Counted from the first letter of the stretch, positions 28,144 to 36,784 are shown. The stretch is DNA of 64,000 nucleotides from Amycolatopsis thermophila (GCF_030814215.1 NZ_JAUSUT010000001.1:4960001-5024000); one strand, 5' to 3'. Program-made: numbers and translations. Notes: generated by a model from the sequence alone, not told the origin.

Positions 28144-29379
28144 TCACCTCACCGTGTCGATCACGTCCTCCGTCTCCCCGGACGCTACCGCGCCGGCGGG
28201 GGCGGGACCAGGGCCGCCCGCCGTCCTTCCGTATAACGCCCTATACGGCGCGGCCTTGACCGCCAGGACGGCGAGCGTGGTCACCGAAACCAGCACGTAG
28301 GACGAACCGAGCAGGTGCTGCCACCACGTCCAGCGCAGCTCGAGATCGTGCGTCTGGGGCAGCCACGAGTGCGGCCCGACGGCGAAGACGGCGAGCACCG
28401 GGCTGTAACGCGGGGCGCGGACCAGCAGCGCGACGGCGGCCGGCACGACCCACACCCAGTGGTGCGACCAGCTCACCGGGGAAGCCAGCAGGCCGCCGGT
28501 GGCGATCGCGAGCAGGGCGGTGACCTCGTCGCGGGCGCGGTGCGCGGCCAGCGTCGCCAGCGCCATGACGGCCGCGACCAGGACCGCCCACAGCAGGGTG
28601 CGGCCCGTGCCCGCCGGGAGCAGGCGCACGAGGACGGCCTGGATGTTCTGGTTGAAGGCGTAGGCGAGACCGCCGATGCGTTCCGGGTCGAAGAGCGTCT
28701 TCGTCCAGTACTCCGCGGTGTCGGCCGGAGCGAGGGCCAGCCCGGCGAGCGCGCAGGCGGCGAAGGCGGCGACCGCGGTGGCGGCGGCGCGGTACTGGCG
28801 GCGCACGAGGAACAGCAGCACGAAGACGGCCGGGGTGAGCTTGATCGCCGCGGCGAGGCCGACCAGCACACCGTGCGGCCAGCGGGTGCGGGGCAGCAGG
28901 CAGTCGGCCGCGACCAGGGCCATCAGCAGGATGTTGATCTGCCCGAAGCCGATGGTCTGGCGGACCGGCTCGAAGACGAACCACAGGGCGGCGACCCCCA
29001 TGCCGAGCGCGTTCGCCGCGGCGCGGCCGGGCAGGAGGCGCCGGGCGGTGATCGTCGTGGTGAGGGCCAGCGCCGCGGCGGAGGCCAGCGTGACCGCGAA
29101 CTTCGCGACGTGCCACGGCAGCAGTTGCACCGGCGTGAACACGATCGCGGCGAACGGGGGATAGGTGAACGGCAGCGGCATGCCCGGCACCATCGCGGCG
29201 AACTGCGGCGAGTACAGGCCGGTGCCGGTGCGCCAGGCCAGCGCGCCGGTGCGGTAGACGTGCAGGTCCAAGAACCCCTGGAACGCCAGGACCCAGCCGG
29301 TCACGGACACCAGGAGGAGCGCCGCGGCACCCCGGGCGACCCACCGCGGACGGGTGGGCGTGCGGACAGCGCCGCTCAT
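28144..29379 (-). CDS. GT87 family (DUF2029) membrane glycosyltransferase
   Basis: A 411-residue polytopic membrane protein with about nine or ten hydrophobic helices. The first extracytoplasmic loop has the GT87 signature FQGFLDLHVYRTGALAW (Asp38 is the expected catalytic residue of polyprenyl-phosphate-mannose dependent alpha-mannosyltransferases), and GQINILLMALVAADCLL lies in the middle. Such enzymes add mannose to cell-envelope lipids or arabinomannans (PimE-like). ATG at 29379 follows GGGGGA. The stop lies 4 bp before the carboxylase start, so the two genes are in one transcript, an odd functional pairing. Confidence 0.8.
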   Translation of the reverse strand: MSGAVRTPTRPRWVARGAAALLLVSVTGWVLAFQGFLDLHVYRTGALAWRTGTGLYSPQFAAMVPGMPLPFTYPPFAAIVFTPVQLLPWHVAKFAVTLASAAALALTTTITARRLLPGRAAANALGMGVAALWFVFEPVRQTIGFGQINILLMALVAADCLLPRTRWPHGVLVGLAAAIKLTPAVFVLLFLVRRQYRAAATAVAAFAACALAGLALAPADTAEYWTKTLFDPERIGGLAYAFNQNIQAVLVRLLPAGTGRTLLWAVLVAAVMALATLAAHRARDEVTALLAIATGGLLASPVSWSHHWVWVVPAAVALLVRAPRYSPVLAVFAVGPHSWLPQTHDLELRWTWWQHLLGSSYVLVSVTTLAVLAVKAAPYRALYGRTAGGPGPAPAGAVASGETEDVIDTVR

Positions 29380-29512
29380 CGAGTCCCCCAGTCACGACGC
29401 GGCCCCCTGCCGCGCCCCCAGGATCGCCATTCTGGCAGGGGCCGGGTGTCCGGGTCGTGGCGGGACTAAGGGCGGGGGTGACCGTCAGGCGGGCGGCCTG
29501 CCCGCGGGTGGC

Positions 29513-29701
29513 TCAGGAACCGTCGCCAGAGGGGCTGTCCTCCTCGGTGCTCGTCGGGCGCGTGCGGGACGTGCCGCCGAAACCGGGCGCGAGGTCGGCC
29601 GGGTTCGGGGTTTCGTCGTCGGCGTTGGGCCCGCCGCGCGGGGGATCGGGCTCGGGGATGCCGGCGGCGGAGTCCGGCTGGTTGTTCTCCTTGCCGTTCA
29701 T
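29513..29701 (-). CDS. small acidic, proline-rich, disordered protein
   Basis: A 62-residue protein starting at ATG 29701 after AAAGGAG, a good ribosome binding site. It is rich in Pro, Asp, Glu and Gly (e.g. GIPEPDPPRGGPN and STEEDSPSGDGS), has no hydrophobic segment and is predicted disordered by eye. No family recognised. It stands alone between the glycosyltransferase and thioesterase genes on the same strand. Confidence 0.5.
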   Translation of the reverse strand: MNGKENNQPDSAAGIPEPDPPRGGPNADDETPNPADLAPGFGGTSRTRPTSTEEDSPSGDGS

Positions 29702-29759
29702 GGGTGGCTCCTTTCGCGATCCGCATCGGATTCCCGGCCGCGCGACACCCAAACGGACC

Positions 29760-30545
29760 TCAGCGACGCGGGTTGGCCAGCGCCGTGGTGTGGCAGAACC
29801 CGATCGGCCCGGCGGTGTCGTGCAGCGTGCAGTGCCCTACCGCGATGCCGTCCTCGCTCAGGTGCCCCGTCGACTCCACGCCGATCGCGTCGGACAGCGG
29901 GAGCCGGCTCAGCGACAGGGTGTAGTCGGCGTTGATGAAGTCCAGGCTGTGCTCGCTCGCGTGCGCCAGCGGGCTCGCGGTGTCGGCGGCCAGCGCGGCC
30001 CGCACGAACGGCGACAGCGCCTCACCGGCCACCAGTTCCCGCGACTCGCGCAGCCACGCCCGCCGCCGTCCCGCCCCACGGCTCTCGGTGAGCGGCCGGT
30101 TGCGCTCGTCGAACCGCCAGATCGCCCAGCCGTGCTCACGCGGCTCCCACAGCTCCTCCGGAGGCGGGGCGTCCCAGGCCGGGGTGGACGGCACGGCCGC
30201 GGACGGTTGCTCACCACTGCGCAACAACACCGCGGTCGCCCGCGCCACGAGACCGTTCGCGCCGTGCACCAGCGCGTCGGCGACGCGGATCCGGCGCCCG
30301 TCGCGCACCCGGACCGTCTCGACCGAGACCGGCGCGAGCGGTGCGTTGCGGAACAGGTCCACGGTCAGGCGGCTGAAGTGCAGTCCCGGTGCCGCCTGCG
30401 CGCGCTCCAGGGCCCGCGCGGCGAGCCCGCCGAGGAGGCGGCCGTGGATCATCTGGGGGTTCCACCAGCTGCGCGACACCGCGTCGGGCACCAGCTGGTC
30501 GCCGTCGGCCGTGAAGAACGCCTGCTGTTGTTCGGTCTGGGCCAC
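29760..30545 (-). CDS. acyl-CoA thioesterase family protein (double hot-dog)
   Basis: A 261-residue protein of the thioesterase-like superfamily made of two hot-dog repeats. N-terminal landmarks are SWWNPQMIHGRLLGGLAARALE and FSRLTVDLFRNAPLAPV; the second repeat ends HLSEDGIAVGHCTLHDTAGPIGFCHTTALA. These match actinobacterial TesB-like proteins that hydrolyse acyl-CoA to free acid and CoA. Catalytic residues cannot be fixed by eye. GTG at 30545 has a TAAGAT -10 box 6 nt upstream and no ribosome site, so translation is probably leaderless. Confidence 0.8.
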   Translation of the reverse strand: MAQTEQQQAFFTADGDQLVPDAVSRSWWNPQMIHGRLLGGLAARALERAQAAPGLHFSRLTVDLFRNAPLAPVSVETVRVRDGRRIRVADALVHGANGLVARATAVLLRSGEQPSAAVPSTPAWDAPPPEELWEPREHGWAIWRFDERNRPLTESRGAGRRRAWLRESRELVAGEALSPFVRAALAADTASPLAHASEHSLDFINADYTLSLSRLPLSDAIGVESTGHLSEDGIAVGHCTLHDTAGPIGFCHTTALANPRR

Positions 30546-30551
30546 CGGACG

Positions 30552-30557
30552 ATCTTA
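30552..30557 (-). promoter_or_regulatory. -10 box of the thioesterase gene (leaderless)
   Basis: TAAGAT on the minus strand lies 6 nt before the GTG start codon at 30545. Confidence 0.5.
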
Positions 30558-30652
30558 CGGGCGAACTTCAGGTCGCGGATCGGTCACTTTGCTCACGGCG
30601 AGTGGAGTTGTCTGCTTGGATCACGCCGGTTCATTGCGATCGGAAGGTTCCC

Positions 30653-31231
30653 ATGATGTACCCGCCTCCGCCCGGCCAGTACCCGGCCGCGCCCCCGCCC
30701 CACCCGGGCCAGCAGTGTCCCGTCCAGCAGCCGCCCAGCGGCGGAACCGCCATCACCGCCGGGGTGCTCGCCGTCCTCGGCGGGCTGTGGGGCGTCGTCA
30801 TCGGGGTGCTCAACTTCGGTGTCCTCGACCGCGTCACCGACGACCTGAAGTGGCTGGTGATCCTGCAGGCCACCGTCTACATCGTCGAGTTCGTCACCCT
30901 GCTGCCCGGCGCGATCCTGCTGTTCCTGCGCAAGTCGGCGGGCCGCTGGCTGGTGGCGACCGGCAGCGCGCTGCACATCCTCCAGGGCATCGTCGCGCTG
31001 GTCGTGCTGTCCTCGGACGACCGGCTCAGCCGCGACCTCGACGGCCCCGCGGCGATCGGCAGCGGCGCCGGCGGCCTGCTGGTCGTGCTGTCGCCCGCGA
31101 TCGCCACCCTGGTCCTGGCGCTGGTGCCGCTCACCGGCCGCTGGTGCGAGTGGGGCAAGCGGACGCCACCCCAGCAGGGCCAGTACCAGGGCCCGCCGCC
31201 CGGGTACGGGCAGCCGCCGCAGCAGTGGTGA
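30653..31231 (+). CDS. proline-rich four-helix membrane protein of unknown function
   Basis: A 192-residue protein with a proline-rich cytoplasmic-type head (MMYPPPPGQYPAAPPP), four hydrophobic helices (about 35-55, 70-95, 108-125 and 145-170) and a Pro/Gln-rich tail (QQGQYQGPPPGYGQPPQQW). Such PPxY-like ends are common in actinobacterial membrane proteins. ATG 30653 or 30656 follows GGAAGG at 6 or 9 nt; a longer frame from 30602 has no ribosome site. No family identified. It is followed by DoxX on the same strand with a 93-bp gap. Confidence 0.65.
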   Translation: MMYPPPPGQYPAAPPPHPGQQCPVQQPPSGGTAITAGVLAVLGGLWGVVIGVLNFGVLDRVTDDLKWLVILQATVYIVEFVTLLPGAILLFLRKSAGRWLVATGSALHILQGIVALVVLSSDDRLSRDLDGPAAIGSGAGGLLVVLSPAIATLVLALVPLTGRWCEWGKRTPPQQGQYQGPPPGYGQPPQQW

Positions 31232-31324
31232 CGGCGCCGGGAAAACAGATCCGCTCGGGTTGTCGATCCGCGCCACGCTCCCTCGACGTGTCCATGACAG
31301 CGAACTTCGAGGGAAGGAACGATC

Positions 31325-31771
31325 ATGGCGCGCATTCCGGTTTCGCAGACGACGCTCACCCCCATCGTGCTCGGCCTGGTGCGGATCGTGGTGGGCCTGT
31401 TGTTCGCCTGCCACGGCCTGCAGGGGTTCGGGGCGTTCGGCGGCATCGACGGTCAGGGCGGCGCGGTGCCCTTCGGGTTGTGGCCCGGGTGGTGGGCCGG
31501 CGTGATCGAGACGGCCGGCGGGGCGCTGGTGCTGCTCGGGTTCGGCACGCGGGCGGCGGCTGTGGTCTGCTCCGGGACGATGGCCTACGCCTACTTCACC
31601 GTCCACGCGCCGCTGGCACTGCTGCCGCTGCAGAACATGGGTGAGCCCGCCGCGATCTACGCGTGGGTGTTCCTGCTGATCGCGGTCCTCGGCCCGGGGC
31701 GGTTCGCGGTGAGCGGCCTGCTGCGGCGGCGCCCGGTCGCGCGGGAGGAGCGCGTCCCGGCGGGGGTGTGA
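31325..31771 (+). CDS. DoxX family membrane protein
   Basis: A 148-residue protein with four transmembrane helices. It has the DoxX pattern LGLVRIVVGLLFACHGLQGFG in helix 1, a WAGVIETAGGALVLLGFGTRAAA loop/helix, and the FTVHAPLALLPLQNMGEPAAIYAWVFLLIAVLG end. DoxX proteins are subunit-like membrane proteins linked to quinone or thiosulfate redox chemistry and oxidative stress; the exact role is unknown. ATG at 31325 follows GAAGGAACG. Its stop is 1 bp from that of the convergent DMT transporter gene. Confidence 0.84.
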   Translation: MARIPVSQTTLTPIVLGLVRIVVGLLFACHGLQGFGAFGGIDGQGGAVPFGLWPGWWAGVIETAGGALVLLGFGTRAAAVVCSGTMAYAYFTVHAPLALLPLQNMGEPAAIYAWVFLLIAVLGPGRFAVSGLLRRRPVAREERVPAGV

Positions 31772-31772
31772 G

Positions 31773-32645
31773 TCAGGCGGGCTGCCTGGCGGGGTCCTCG
31801 TCGCGGAGGAGCGGGGACCCGGCCAGCAGCACGGTGCACCCCGCGAGCGCCGCGGCCGCGACGAGCTCGACCGCGATCCACGGTCCGCCGCGGACGTGCT
31901 CGCCGAACACGACGAGGCCCCAGCCCAGCGCGACCAGCGGGTTGGCCAGGACGAGCCCGGGCTGGGCGGCGACGAGCCGCCCGGCCCGCAGTGCCGTCTG
32001 GAGCAGGAAGAACCCGGTCGGCCCGGCGACGACCATGGCGTAGGTCTGCCAGGCCTTGAACAGGGCGGGCACGCCACCCGCGGTGAGCGCCGCGGTGACG
32101 CCGGCCATGAGGACGGCGGTGAAGCCGAACCACAGCCCCGCGGCGGTGCCGAGGAAAGCCGCGTGGTGGGCGTGGCTGTTCCGCCGTCCCGCGACGACGA
32201 GCAGCGCGACACAGGCGACGGTGACGGTGCAGCCGAGGAGCCACACGAGGGCGGGCACCCGCCGCGGATCACCCCCGCCCGGCGCGAGCGCGAAGAGCAG
32301 AACACCGACCGAGGCCGCCATCCCGACGGCCGCGACCCAGTCCCGTCCCCGCAGGCGGGTGTGGAAGACCGGCCCGGACAGCACGAGCGTGAACGCCAGC
32401 TCGGCGACCATGATGGGCTGGACGAGGACGATCGGCCCGGTCGCCAGGGCAGCGGCCTGCAAGACGAAGCCGGCCAGCATGGTCGCCACGCCCAGAACCC
32501 ACACCGGGGTCGTCACGAGGGCCCTGAGGACACCGACGCTGAGCCCGTCACCGCGCGGCTGCTTCCGGGCGCCCGCCCGCTGCAACACGGACCCCGCGGC
32601 GTTCGCGAACGCGGCCAGCACCGCCAGGACCACCGTCAGCACCAT
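31773..32645 (-). CDS. DMT superfamily (EamA-like) transporter
   Basis: A 290-residue membrane protein with about nine or ten hydrophobic helices and the two-repeat layout of the drug/metabolite transporter superfamily, e.g. LQRAGARK in helix 1 and ANPLVALGWGLVVFGEHVRGG near the end. Substrate unknown. The ATG at 32645 is placed at the start of helix 1 with GAGGAG upstream. Upstream DNA is a long low-complexity stretch. Confidence 0.8.
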   Translation of the reverse strand: MVLTVVLAVLAAFANAAGSVLQRAGARKQPRGDGLSVGVLRALVTTPVWVLGVATMLAGFVLQAAALATGPIVLVQPIMVAELAFTLVLSGPVFHTRLRGRDWVAAVGMAASVGVLLFALAPGGGDPRRVPALVWLLGCTVTVACVALLVVAGRRNSHAHHAAFLGTAAGLWFGFTAVLMAGVTAALTAGGVPALFKAWQTYAMVVAGPTGFFLLQTALRAGRLVAAQPGLVLANPLVALGWGLVVFGEHVRGGPWIAVELVAAAALAGCTVLLAGSPLLRDEDPARQPA

Positions 32646-32779
32646 GCACTCCTCGCCACGTTCCCCCTGTTCACGGTGACACGGGTGCTCGTGGTGCGCA
32701 TGGTGTAGCGGTGCGGGGAGAGGGGGCAGTGCGGCGGGGGTTCGGGGTGTCCGGCTGTGCTGGCCGTGCTGGCTGTCGA

Positions 32780-33384
32780 ACTGCCGTGCCACTTCCGGCT
32801 GTGTCCGGGTTGGCCGCGCCGGGTTGCGGTCGCCCGCCTCCCGTCGGGCTGCGCCTCCCGCGGCTCCGCCTCCGGCGGCTGCGCCGGGCCGCCCGGTCCC
32901 GCCCGGCTGCGCCGGCCTCCACCGGGCTGCGCCGGGATGCGCCCGGCTCCCGCCCGGGCTCCGCCGCCTCCGCCGCCTCCCGCGGCTCCGCCGCTCCGCC
33001 GCGTCCGCCGCCTCCCGCGGCTGCGCCGCTCCGCCGGCTGCGCCAGCCCTCCGGCCTCCGCAGGCTCTCGCCCGGCTCCACTGGCCTCCGCTGGGCTCTC
33101 CCCAGCTCCACCGGCCTCCACCGGCCTCTGGCCGGCTACGCCCGCCTCCCGCGGGTCCGCCTCCGGCGGCCGGGCCGGCCTCCACCGGCCTCCGCCCGGC
33201 TGCGCCGGCCTCCGGCCGGGCTGCGCCCGCCTCCCGCGGGTCCGCCTCCGCCGGCCTCCGCCCGGCTCCCGCCCGGCTCCCGCCGGCTCTACCGGCTCCC
33301 GCCGGCTCCGCTGGCCTCCGCCCGGCTCCGCCGGCCTCCGGCGGCTGGGCCTCCGGCGGCTCCGCCCACCCGGCGGCACCCGCC
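32780..33384. repeat. low-complexity GC-rich repeat tract
   Basis: About 600 bp built from short words such as CCGGCCTCC, GGCTGCGCC and CTCCGCC, with a longer word GCCCGCCTCCCGCGGG(T) occurring at about 33139 and 33224. All frames stay open by composition alone, but predicted proteins are monotonous Pro/Arg/Ala/Gly and match no family. It separates the PHP-gene stop (33385) from the promoter of the DMT transporter. I treat it as non-coding. Confidence 0.6.
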
Positions 33385-34371
33385 TCAACCGCCCAGCTGA
33401 TCGGCCCCCAGGGTGTTCAGCACCCGTTCCGGGCCGATGCCGGCGGCTTCCGCGCGCACCGTCCCGTTGCTCAGCCAGTCCAGCTGGCCGGGGGCGTGTG
33501 CATCGGTGTCGATGGTGAACACGCAGCCGATCTCGGCGGCCATCGTGAGCAGGTCGTCGGGCGGGTCCATGCGTTCCGGGCGGCAGTTGATCTCGACCGC
33601 GGTCCCGTTCTCGCGGCAGGCGGTGAACACGGCTTCGGCGTCGAAGGCCGACTGCGGGCGCCCGCGGCCCATGACCATGCGGCCGGTGCAGTGGCCGAGG
33701 ACGTCCACCAGCGGGTTCCGCACCGCCGCCACCATGCGCGCCGTCATCAGCTCGGACGGCATCCGCAGCTGCGAGTGCACGCTGGCGACCACGACGTCGA
33801 GCCGTTCCAGGAGGTCGTCGCGCTGGTCGAGGGAGCCGTCCTCGAGGATGTCGACCTCGATGCCGGTCAGGATGCGGAACGGCGCGAGTTTCTCGTTCAG
33901 CTCGGCGACGACGTCGAGTTGCCGGAGCAGCCGCTCGGCGGACAGCCCGCGCGCCACCGTCAGCCGCGGCGAGTGGTCGGTCAGCGCGATCCACTCGTGC
34001 CCCAGTGCGCGCGCCGCTTCGGCCATCTCCTCGGGCGGGCTGCCGCCGTCGGACCAGTCCGAATGGGTGTGGCAGTCGCCCTTCAGCGCGCCCCGCAGCC
34101 CGGAGCGGTCCGGCTCGGGGGCCTCGTCGAGCAGTTTCGCCAGGTAGCCGGGCTGCTCGCCGGCCGAGGCCTGCTCGATGACCTGCGCGGTCGCCTGCCC
34201 GATGCCCGGCAGCGCCCGCAGCGTGCCCTGCCGGATGCGGTCGGCGAGCTCCCCGTCGGGCAGTCCGGCCACCACCGCGGCGGCGCGCCGGAACGCCCGC
34301 ACCCGGTAGGTCGGGGCGCCGGAGCGCTCCAGCTCGAACGCGATCTGCCGCAGTGCCTGTGCCGGGTCCAC
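33385..34371 (-). CDS. PHP-domain phosphoesterase with helix-hairpin-helix head
   Basis: A 328-residue protein resembling the C-terminal half of PolX. A helix-hairpin-helix DNA-binding stretch lies near residues 20-90 (LRALPGIGQATAQVIEQ), and a PHP phosphoesterase domain starts at about 100 with GDCHTHSDWSDGGSPPEEM and continues with ALTDHS, GIEVDIL, ASVHSQ, LGHCTGR and TIDTDAHAP, the metal-binding histidines and aspartates. No polymerase domain is present. A role in DNA repair end-cleaning or nucleotide phosphate removal is plausible. The start is GTG 34371; the -10-like TAGGTC 7 nt upstream is imperfect. Confidence 0.83.
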   Translation of the reverse strand: MDPAQALRQIAFELERSGAPTYRVRAFRRAAAVVAGLPDGELADRIRQGTLRALPGIGQATAQVIEQASAGEQPGYLAKLLDEAPEPDRSGLRGALKGDCHTHSDWSDGGSPPEEMAEAARALGHEWIALTDHSPRLTVARGLSAERLLRQLDVVAELNEKLAPFRILTGIEVDILEDGSLDQRDDLLERLDVVVASVHSQLRMPSELMTARMVAAVRNPLVDVLGHCTGRMVMGRGRPQSAFDAEAVFTACRENGTAVEINCRPERMDPPDDLLTMAAEIGCVFTIDTDAHAPGQLDWLSNGTVRAEAAGIGPERVLNTLGADQLGG

Positions 34372-34409
34372 GACACCAGACCTACCGCGCCGCGGCGGGT
34401 TCCGCACGT

Positions 34410-34913
34410 TCAGACACCGGTGACCCCGTCGATGCCCTCGCGCAGGAAGTCGGCGTGCCCGTTGTGCCGGGCGTACTCGTGGATCATGTGCAGCATCACC
34501 GCGCGCAGCGAGATGTCGGTGTTCCAGCGCGGCGCGAACACGGTCACGTCGAGGGACTCGGCCGCCCGCTCGATGCGCCGCGCGTGGTCGACCTCCTCCT
34601 GCCACGCCGCGAACGCCTCGGCGCGCGTCGAGGTGCTCGCGTCGTAGGCGACCTGGAAGTCCTTGTCCGACCACACCAGCGGCACCTGTTCGCCGTTGAG
34701 GGTGCGCCGGAACCACGCGCGCTCCACCTCCGCCATGTGCCGCACGAGACCGAGCAGCGACAGGGTCGAGGGTGGCATCGACTGCCTGCGCAGGTCCTCA
34801 TCGGACAGTCCGTCGCACTTCCAGGCGAGGGTGGCGCGGTGGAAGTCGAGGTAGGCGCGCAACATCTCGCGCTCGCCCGCGACGGTGGGCGGTTCGGGAC
34901 GTTCGGTGACCAT
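34410..34913 (-). CDS. DinB family protein (DUF664)
   Basis: A 167-residue four-helix bundle protein. Three metal-binding histidines are visible: LVRHMAEVERAW in helix 2 and HMIHEYARHNGHADFLRE in helix 4. It belongs to the DinB/YfiT fold, whose members use metal with thiols such as bacillithiol or mycothiol; substrate unknown. TAGTCT lies 6 nt before the ATG with no ribosome site (leaderless). It is upstream of the PHP gene on the same strand with a 38-bp gap. Confidence 0.83.
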   Translation of the reverse strand: MVTERPEPPTVAGEREMLRAYLDFHRATLAWKCDGLSDEDLRRQSMPPSTLSLLGLVRHMAEVERAWFRRTLNGEQVPLVWSDKDFQVAYDASTSTRAEAFAAWQEEVDHARRIERAAESLDVTVFAPRWNTDISLRAVMLHMIHEYARHNGHADFLREGIDGVTGV

Positions 34914-34919
34914 GCCCGG

Positions 34920-34925
34920 AGACTA
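34920..34925 (-). promoter_or_regulatory. -10 box of the DinB gene (leaderless)
   Basis: TAGTCT on the minus strand lies 6 nt before the ATG at 34913. Confidence 0.5.
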
Positions 34926-35030
34926 GCTGTTGTGCCCATGCCCGGTTGACGGAGCATGGTGGGGTTGCCGGCCGAGCGTGTTGCGAGGTGGTGCGGGAGG
35001 TCCGGCGGTTGCGGCAGGACCGCCGCCGCG

Positions 35031-35181
35031 CACGTGCACTGCGCCGTCGACGATCACTCCCGGCCGGCCTACGCCGAGATCCACCCCGACGAAACCGCCG
35101 CCACCTGCGCCGACTGCCTCCACCACGACAACCACCACCGAGCCCCCACCGCACTCGACGCCCAACCACCCGTCAGCCGGC
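35031..35181 (+). pseudogene. IS481-type transposase remnant with internal deletion
   Basis: One frame reads HVHCAVDDHSRPAYAEIHPDE, matching the catalytic-core strand of IS481 transposases (the DDHSR aspartate region), followed by TAATC. It then jumps directly to NHHRAPTALDAQPPVSR, the C-terminal NHHRPHTALGGQPP-type signature. The middle of the core and the N-terminal half are missing, so no transposase can be made. It fills the gap between DinB and the Fis-type regulator; no inverted repeats were found. Confidence 0.65.
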
Positions 35182-35195
35182 GACAACCGGCACCG

Positions 35196-36608
35196 TCAGC
35201 GTCGGGGCACCTTGATCCCGTACTGCGCGATCTTGCGGTAGACCGTCGCGCGGCTCATGCCGAGCATCGACGCCACCTGCGCGGCCGTCGTGCCCGGTCT
35301 GGTCAGGCAGCGCACGATCTCGTCGCGCTCCACGGCCTCCATGCGCGTCAGCCGCCGTCCGGGGCTGGTGAACACCTCGCCCGGCAGGTGGCGGGTGTCC
35401 ACGACGTCGGCGCGCCACACCGCCTCCCGTACCACCTGGCGCAGCTGGCGGACGTTGCCGGGCCACGGGTAGGCGGTCAGCGCGCGTGACGCCGCCGGCG
35501 TGAACGTCACCGCGCGCCCACGGCTTTCGTGCGCGAAGTGCCCCGCCAGGGGGAGGACGTCGTCAGGCCGGTACCGCAGCGCCGGAACCTCGACGACGGT
35601 GTCGATCAACGTGCGCAGCGCCTCCGGGATGCCGGCGTGGTCGGCGGCCGTCAGGACGAACGAACCGCGCGCGGAGGTGAACAACTGCGCGAGCTGCTCG
35701 GCCGCGTAGGCCGGCAACGCGTCGGTACCCGACACGATCACGCAGGTGTCGTCCTTGCCGACCTCCGGGGTCCACAGGGCGAGCCACGACTCCGCGTCCG
35801 CGGGCGCGGGCGGTCGCGCGTTGAGGATGCGTTCCCGCGGCCGCAGCGCCCGCCGCGCCGTGGACGCCAGCACCGCTTTGCCCGAACCGGGTTCGCCGGT
35901 CACGCACACCACCCGCCCGCGCTCCATCGCTTCGCGGGCCTCGGCGAGCGCGTCGGCCCAGCCGCGGGAGAGGCCGGCCGAGACGTCGGGGAGCCGCTCG
36001 GCGTAGACGTGGTACACCTCGCCGCGCGGCACCGGCGTGGTGGGGTGGCCGTGGGAGCGGGCGAGCATGAGCGCCGCGGTGTTGCCCGCGGCGGACTGGG
36101 CGAGCGCGAGCAGCAGTTCCTTCGACGATTTCGACCACGTGGTCAGGTTGACGCTGCCGACGAGCCGGTTCGTGCCCGGTTCGACCACCGGCGCGGCGGC
36201 GCAGGTGTAGCCCCACAGGCCGGTGCAGTAGTGCTCCTCGGCGCTCACCAGCGACGGTGCGCGGTCGGCGAGCGCGAGACCGAGGCCGTTGGTGCCGGCG
36301 TCACGCTCGGCGTAGGAGAAGCCGGGAGCGAGGTGGACGCGGTCGAGCGACCGGGTGATGCCGGTGTCGTCGCACAGCCGGCTCAGCACGAGACCGTCAC
36401 TGTCGGTCAGCATCAGGCTGATCGGCTCGTTGGCCAGGGTGGTGTGCAGGCCGCGCAGGACCTCCTGGCCGCATTCGAAGAACAGCGAGTCGTGGTCGAC
36501 GGTCCCGGTGAACGCCGGCCGGACCGTCTCCGGGGACACGCCGTACTGCCGGCTGCGCTGCCAGGACGCGGCCAGCCGGGGCGGCAGGACCGCGCGCTCG
36601 TCCACCAT
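35196..36608 (-). CDS. AcoR/MimR-type enhancer-binding activator (GAF-AAA-Fis)
   Basis: A 470-residue regulator with a GAF-like sensor domain (about 60-180), a AAA+ region (about 215-385; Walker A GEPGSGK, and YPWPGNVRQLRQVV), and a C-terminal Fis-type HTH (TTAAQVASMLGMSRATVYRKI). The GAFTGA loop that contacts sigma54 is missing and the AAA core is degenerate, fitting actinobacterial AcoR/MimR proteins that work without sigma54. ATG 36608 follows GGGAGG. It is divergent from the amidohydrolase-DUF59-ADH operon, and the palindrome at 36685-36699 lies between; activation of that operon is the probable function. Confidence 0.84.
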   Translation of the reverse strand: MVDERAVLPPRLAASWQRSRQYGVSPETVRPAFTGTVDHDSLFFECGQEVLRGLHTTLANEPISLMLTDSDGLVLSRLCDDTGITRSLDRVHLAPGFSYAERDAGTNGLGLALADRAPSLVSAEEHYCTGLWGYTCAAAPVVEPGTNRLVGSVNLTTWSKSSKELLLALAQSAAGNTAALMLARSHGHPTTPVPRGEVYHVYAERLPDVSAGLSRGWADALAEAREAMERGRVVCVTGEPGSGKAVLASTARRALRPRERILNARPPAPADAESWLALWTPEVGKDDTCVIVSGTDALPAYAAEQLAQLFTSARGSFVLTAADHAGIPEALRTLIDTVVEVPALRYRPDDVLPLAGHFAHESRGRAVTFTPAASRALTAYPWPGNVRQLRQVVREAVWRADVVDTRHLPGEVFTSPGRRLTRMEAVERDEIVRCLTRPGTTAAQVASMLGMSRATVYRKIAQYGIKVPRR

Positions 36609-36684
36609 GGCGACCTCCCGTCCGCGTCGTCGCGTGGTCCCGGCGACGTTACCCCGCGCACGCCGCCGGACCGGTTCTCCGACT

Positions 36685-36699
36685 GTCTCATATTGAGAC
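36685..36699. promoter_or_regulatory. palindromic upstream activating site
   Basis: GTCTCA-TAT-TGAGAC is a perfect 6-3-6 palindrome in the 176-bp gap between the regulator (start 36608) and the amidohydrolase gene (start 36785). TGTCTCA/TGAGACA-like inverted repeats are the type bound by AcoR-family activators. Confidence 0.6.
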
Positions 36700-36784
36700 T
36701 CGCCGCGGCCCCGTCCAGGCGTGCGGCTACCTACCGTCACCGGTGCACGTGCCACGGTCGCCACGTCGGAAGGAACCCGGACTG

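Noticed and set aside
25017-28259. 1080-residue plus-strand open frame
   Set aside because: Shadow of the single-chain carboxylase, low-complexity translation, no family likeness.
28315-29469. 384-residue plus-strand frame rich in Gly/Arg/Gln
   Set aside because: Antisense to the GT87 glycosyltransferase, which has a clear membrane topology and signature.
32641-32705. Short inverted pair ACCATGC/GCATGGT near the DMT transporter start
   Set aside because: Too short and too far apart to support a site.
32636-33994. 452-residue minus-strand frame across the low-complexity tract and PHP gene
   Set aside because: Frame is open because of composition; the PHP frame is the coding one, and no domain is seen.
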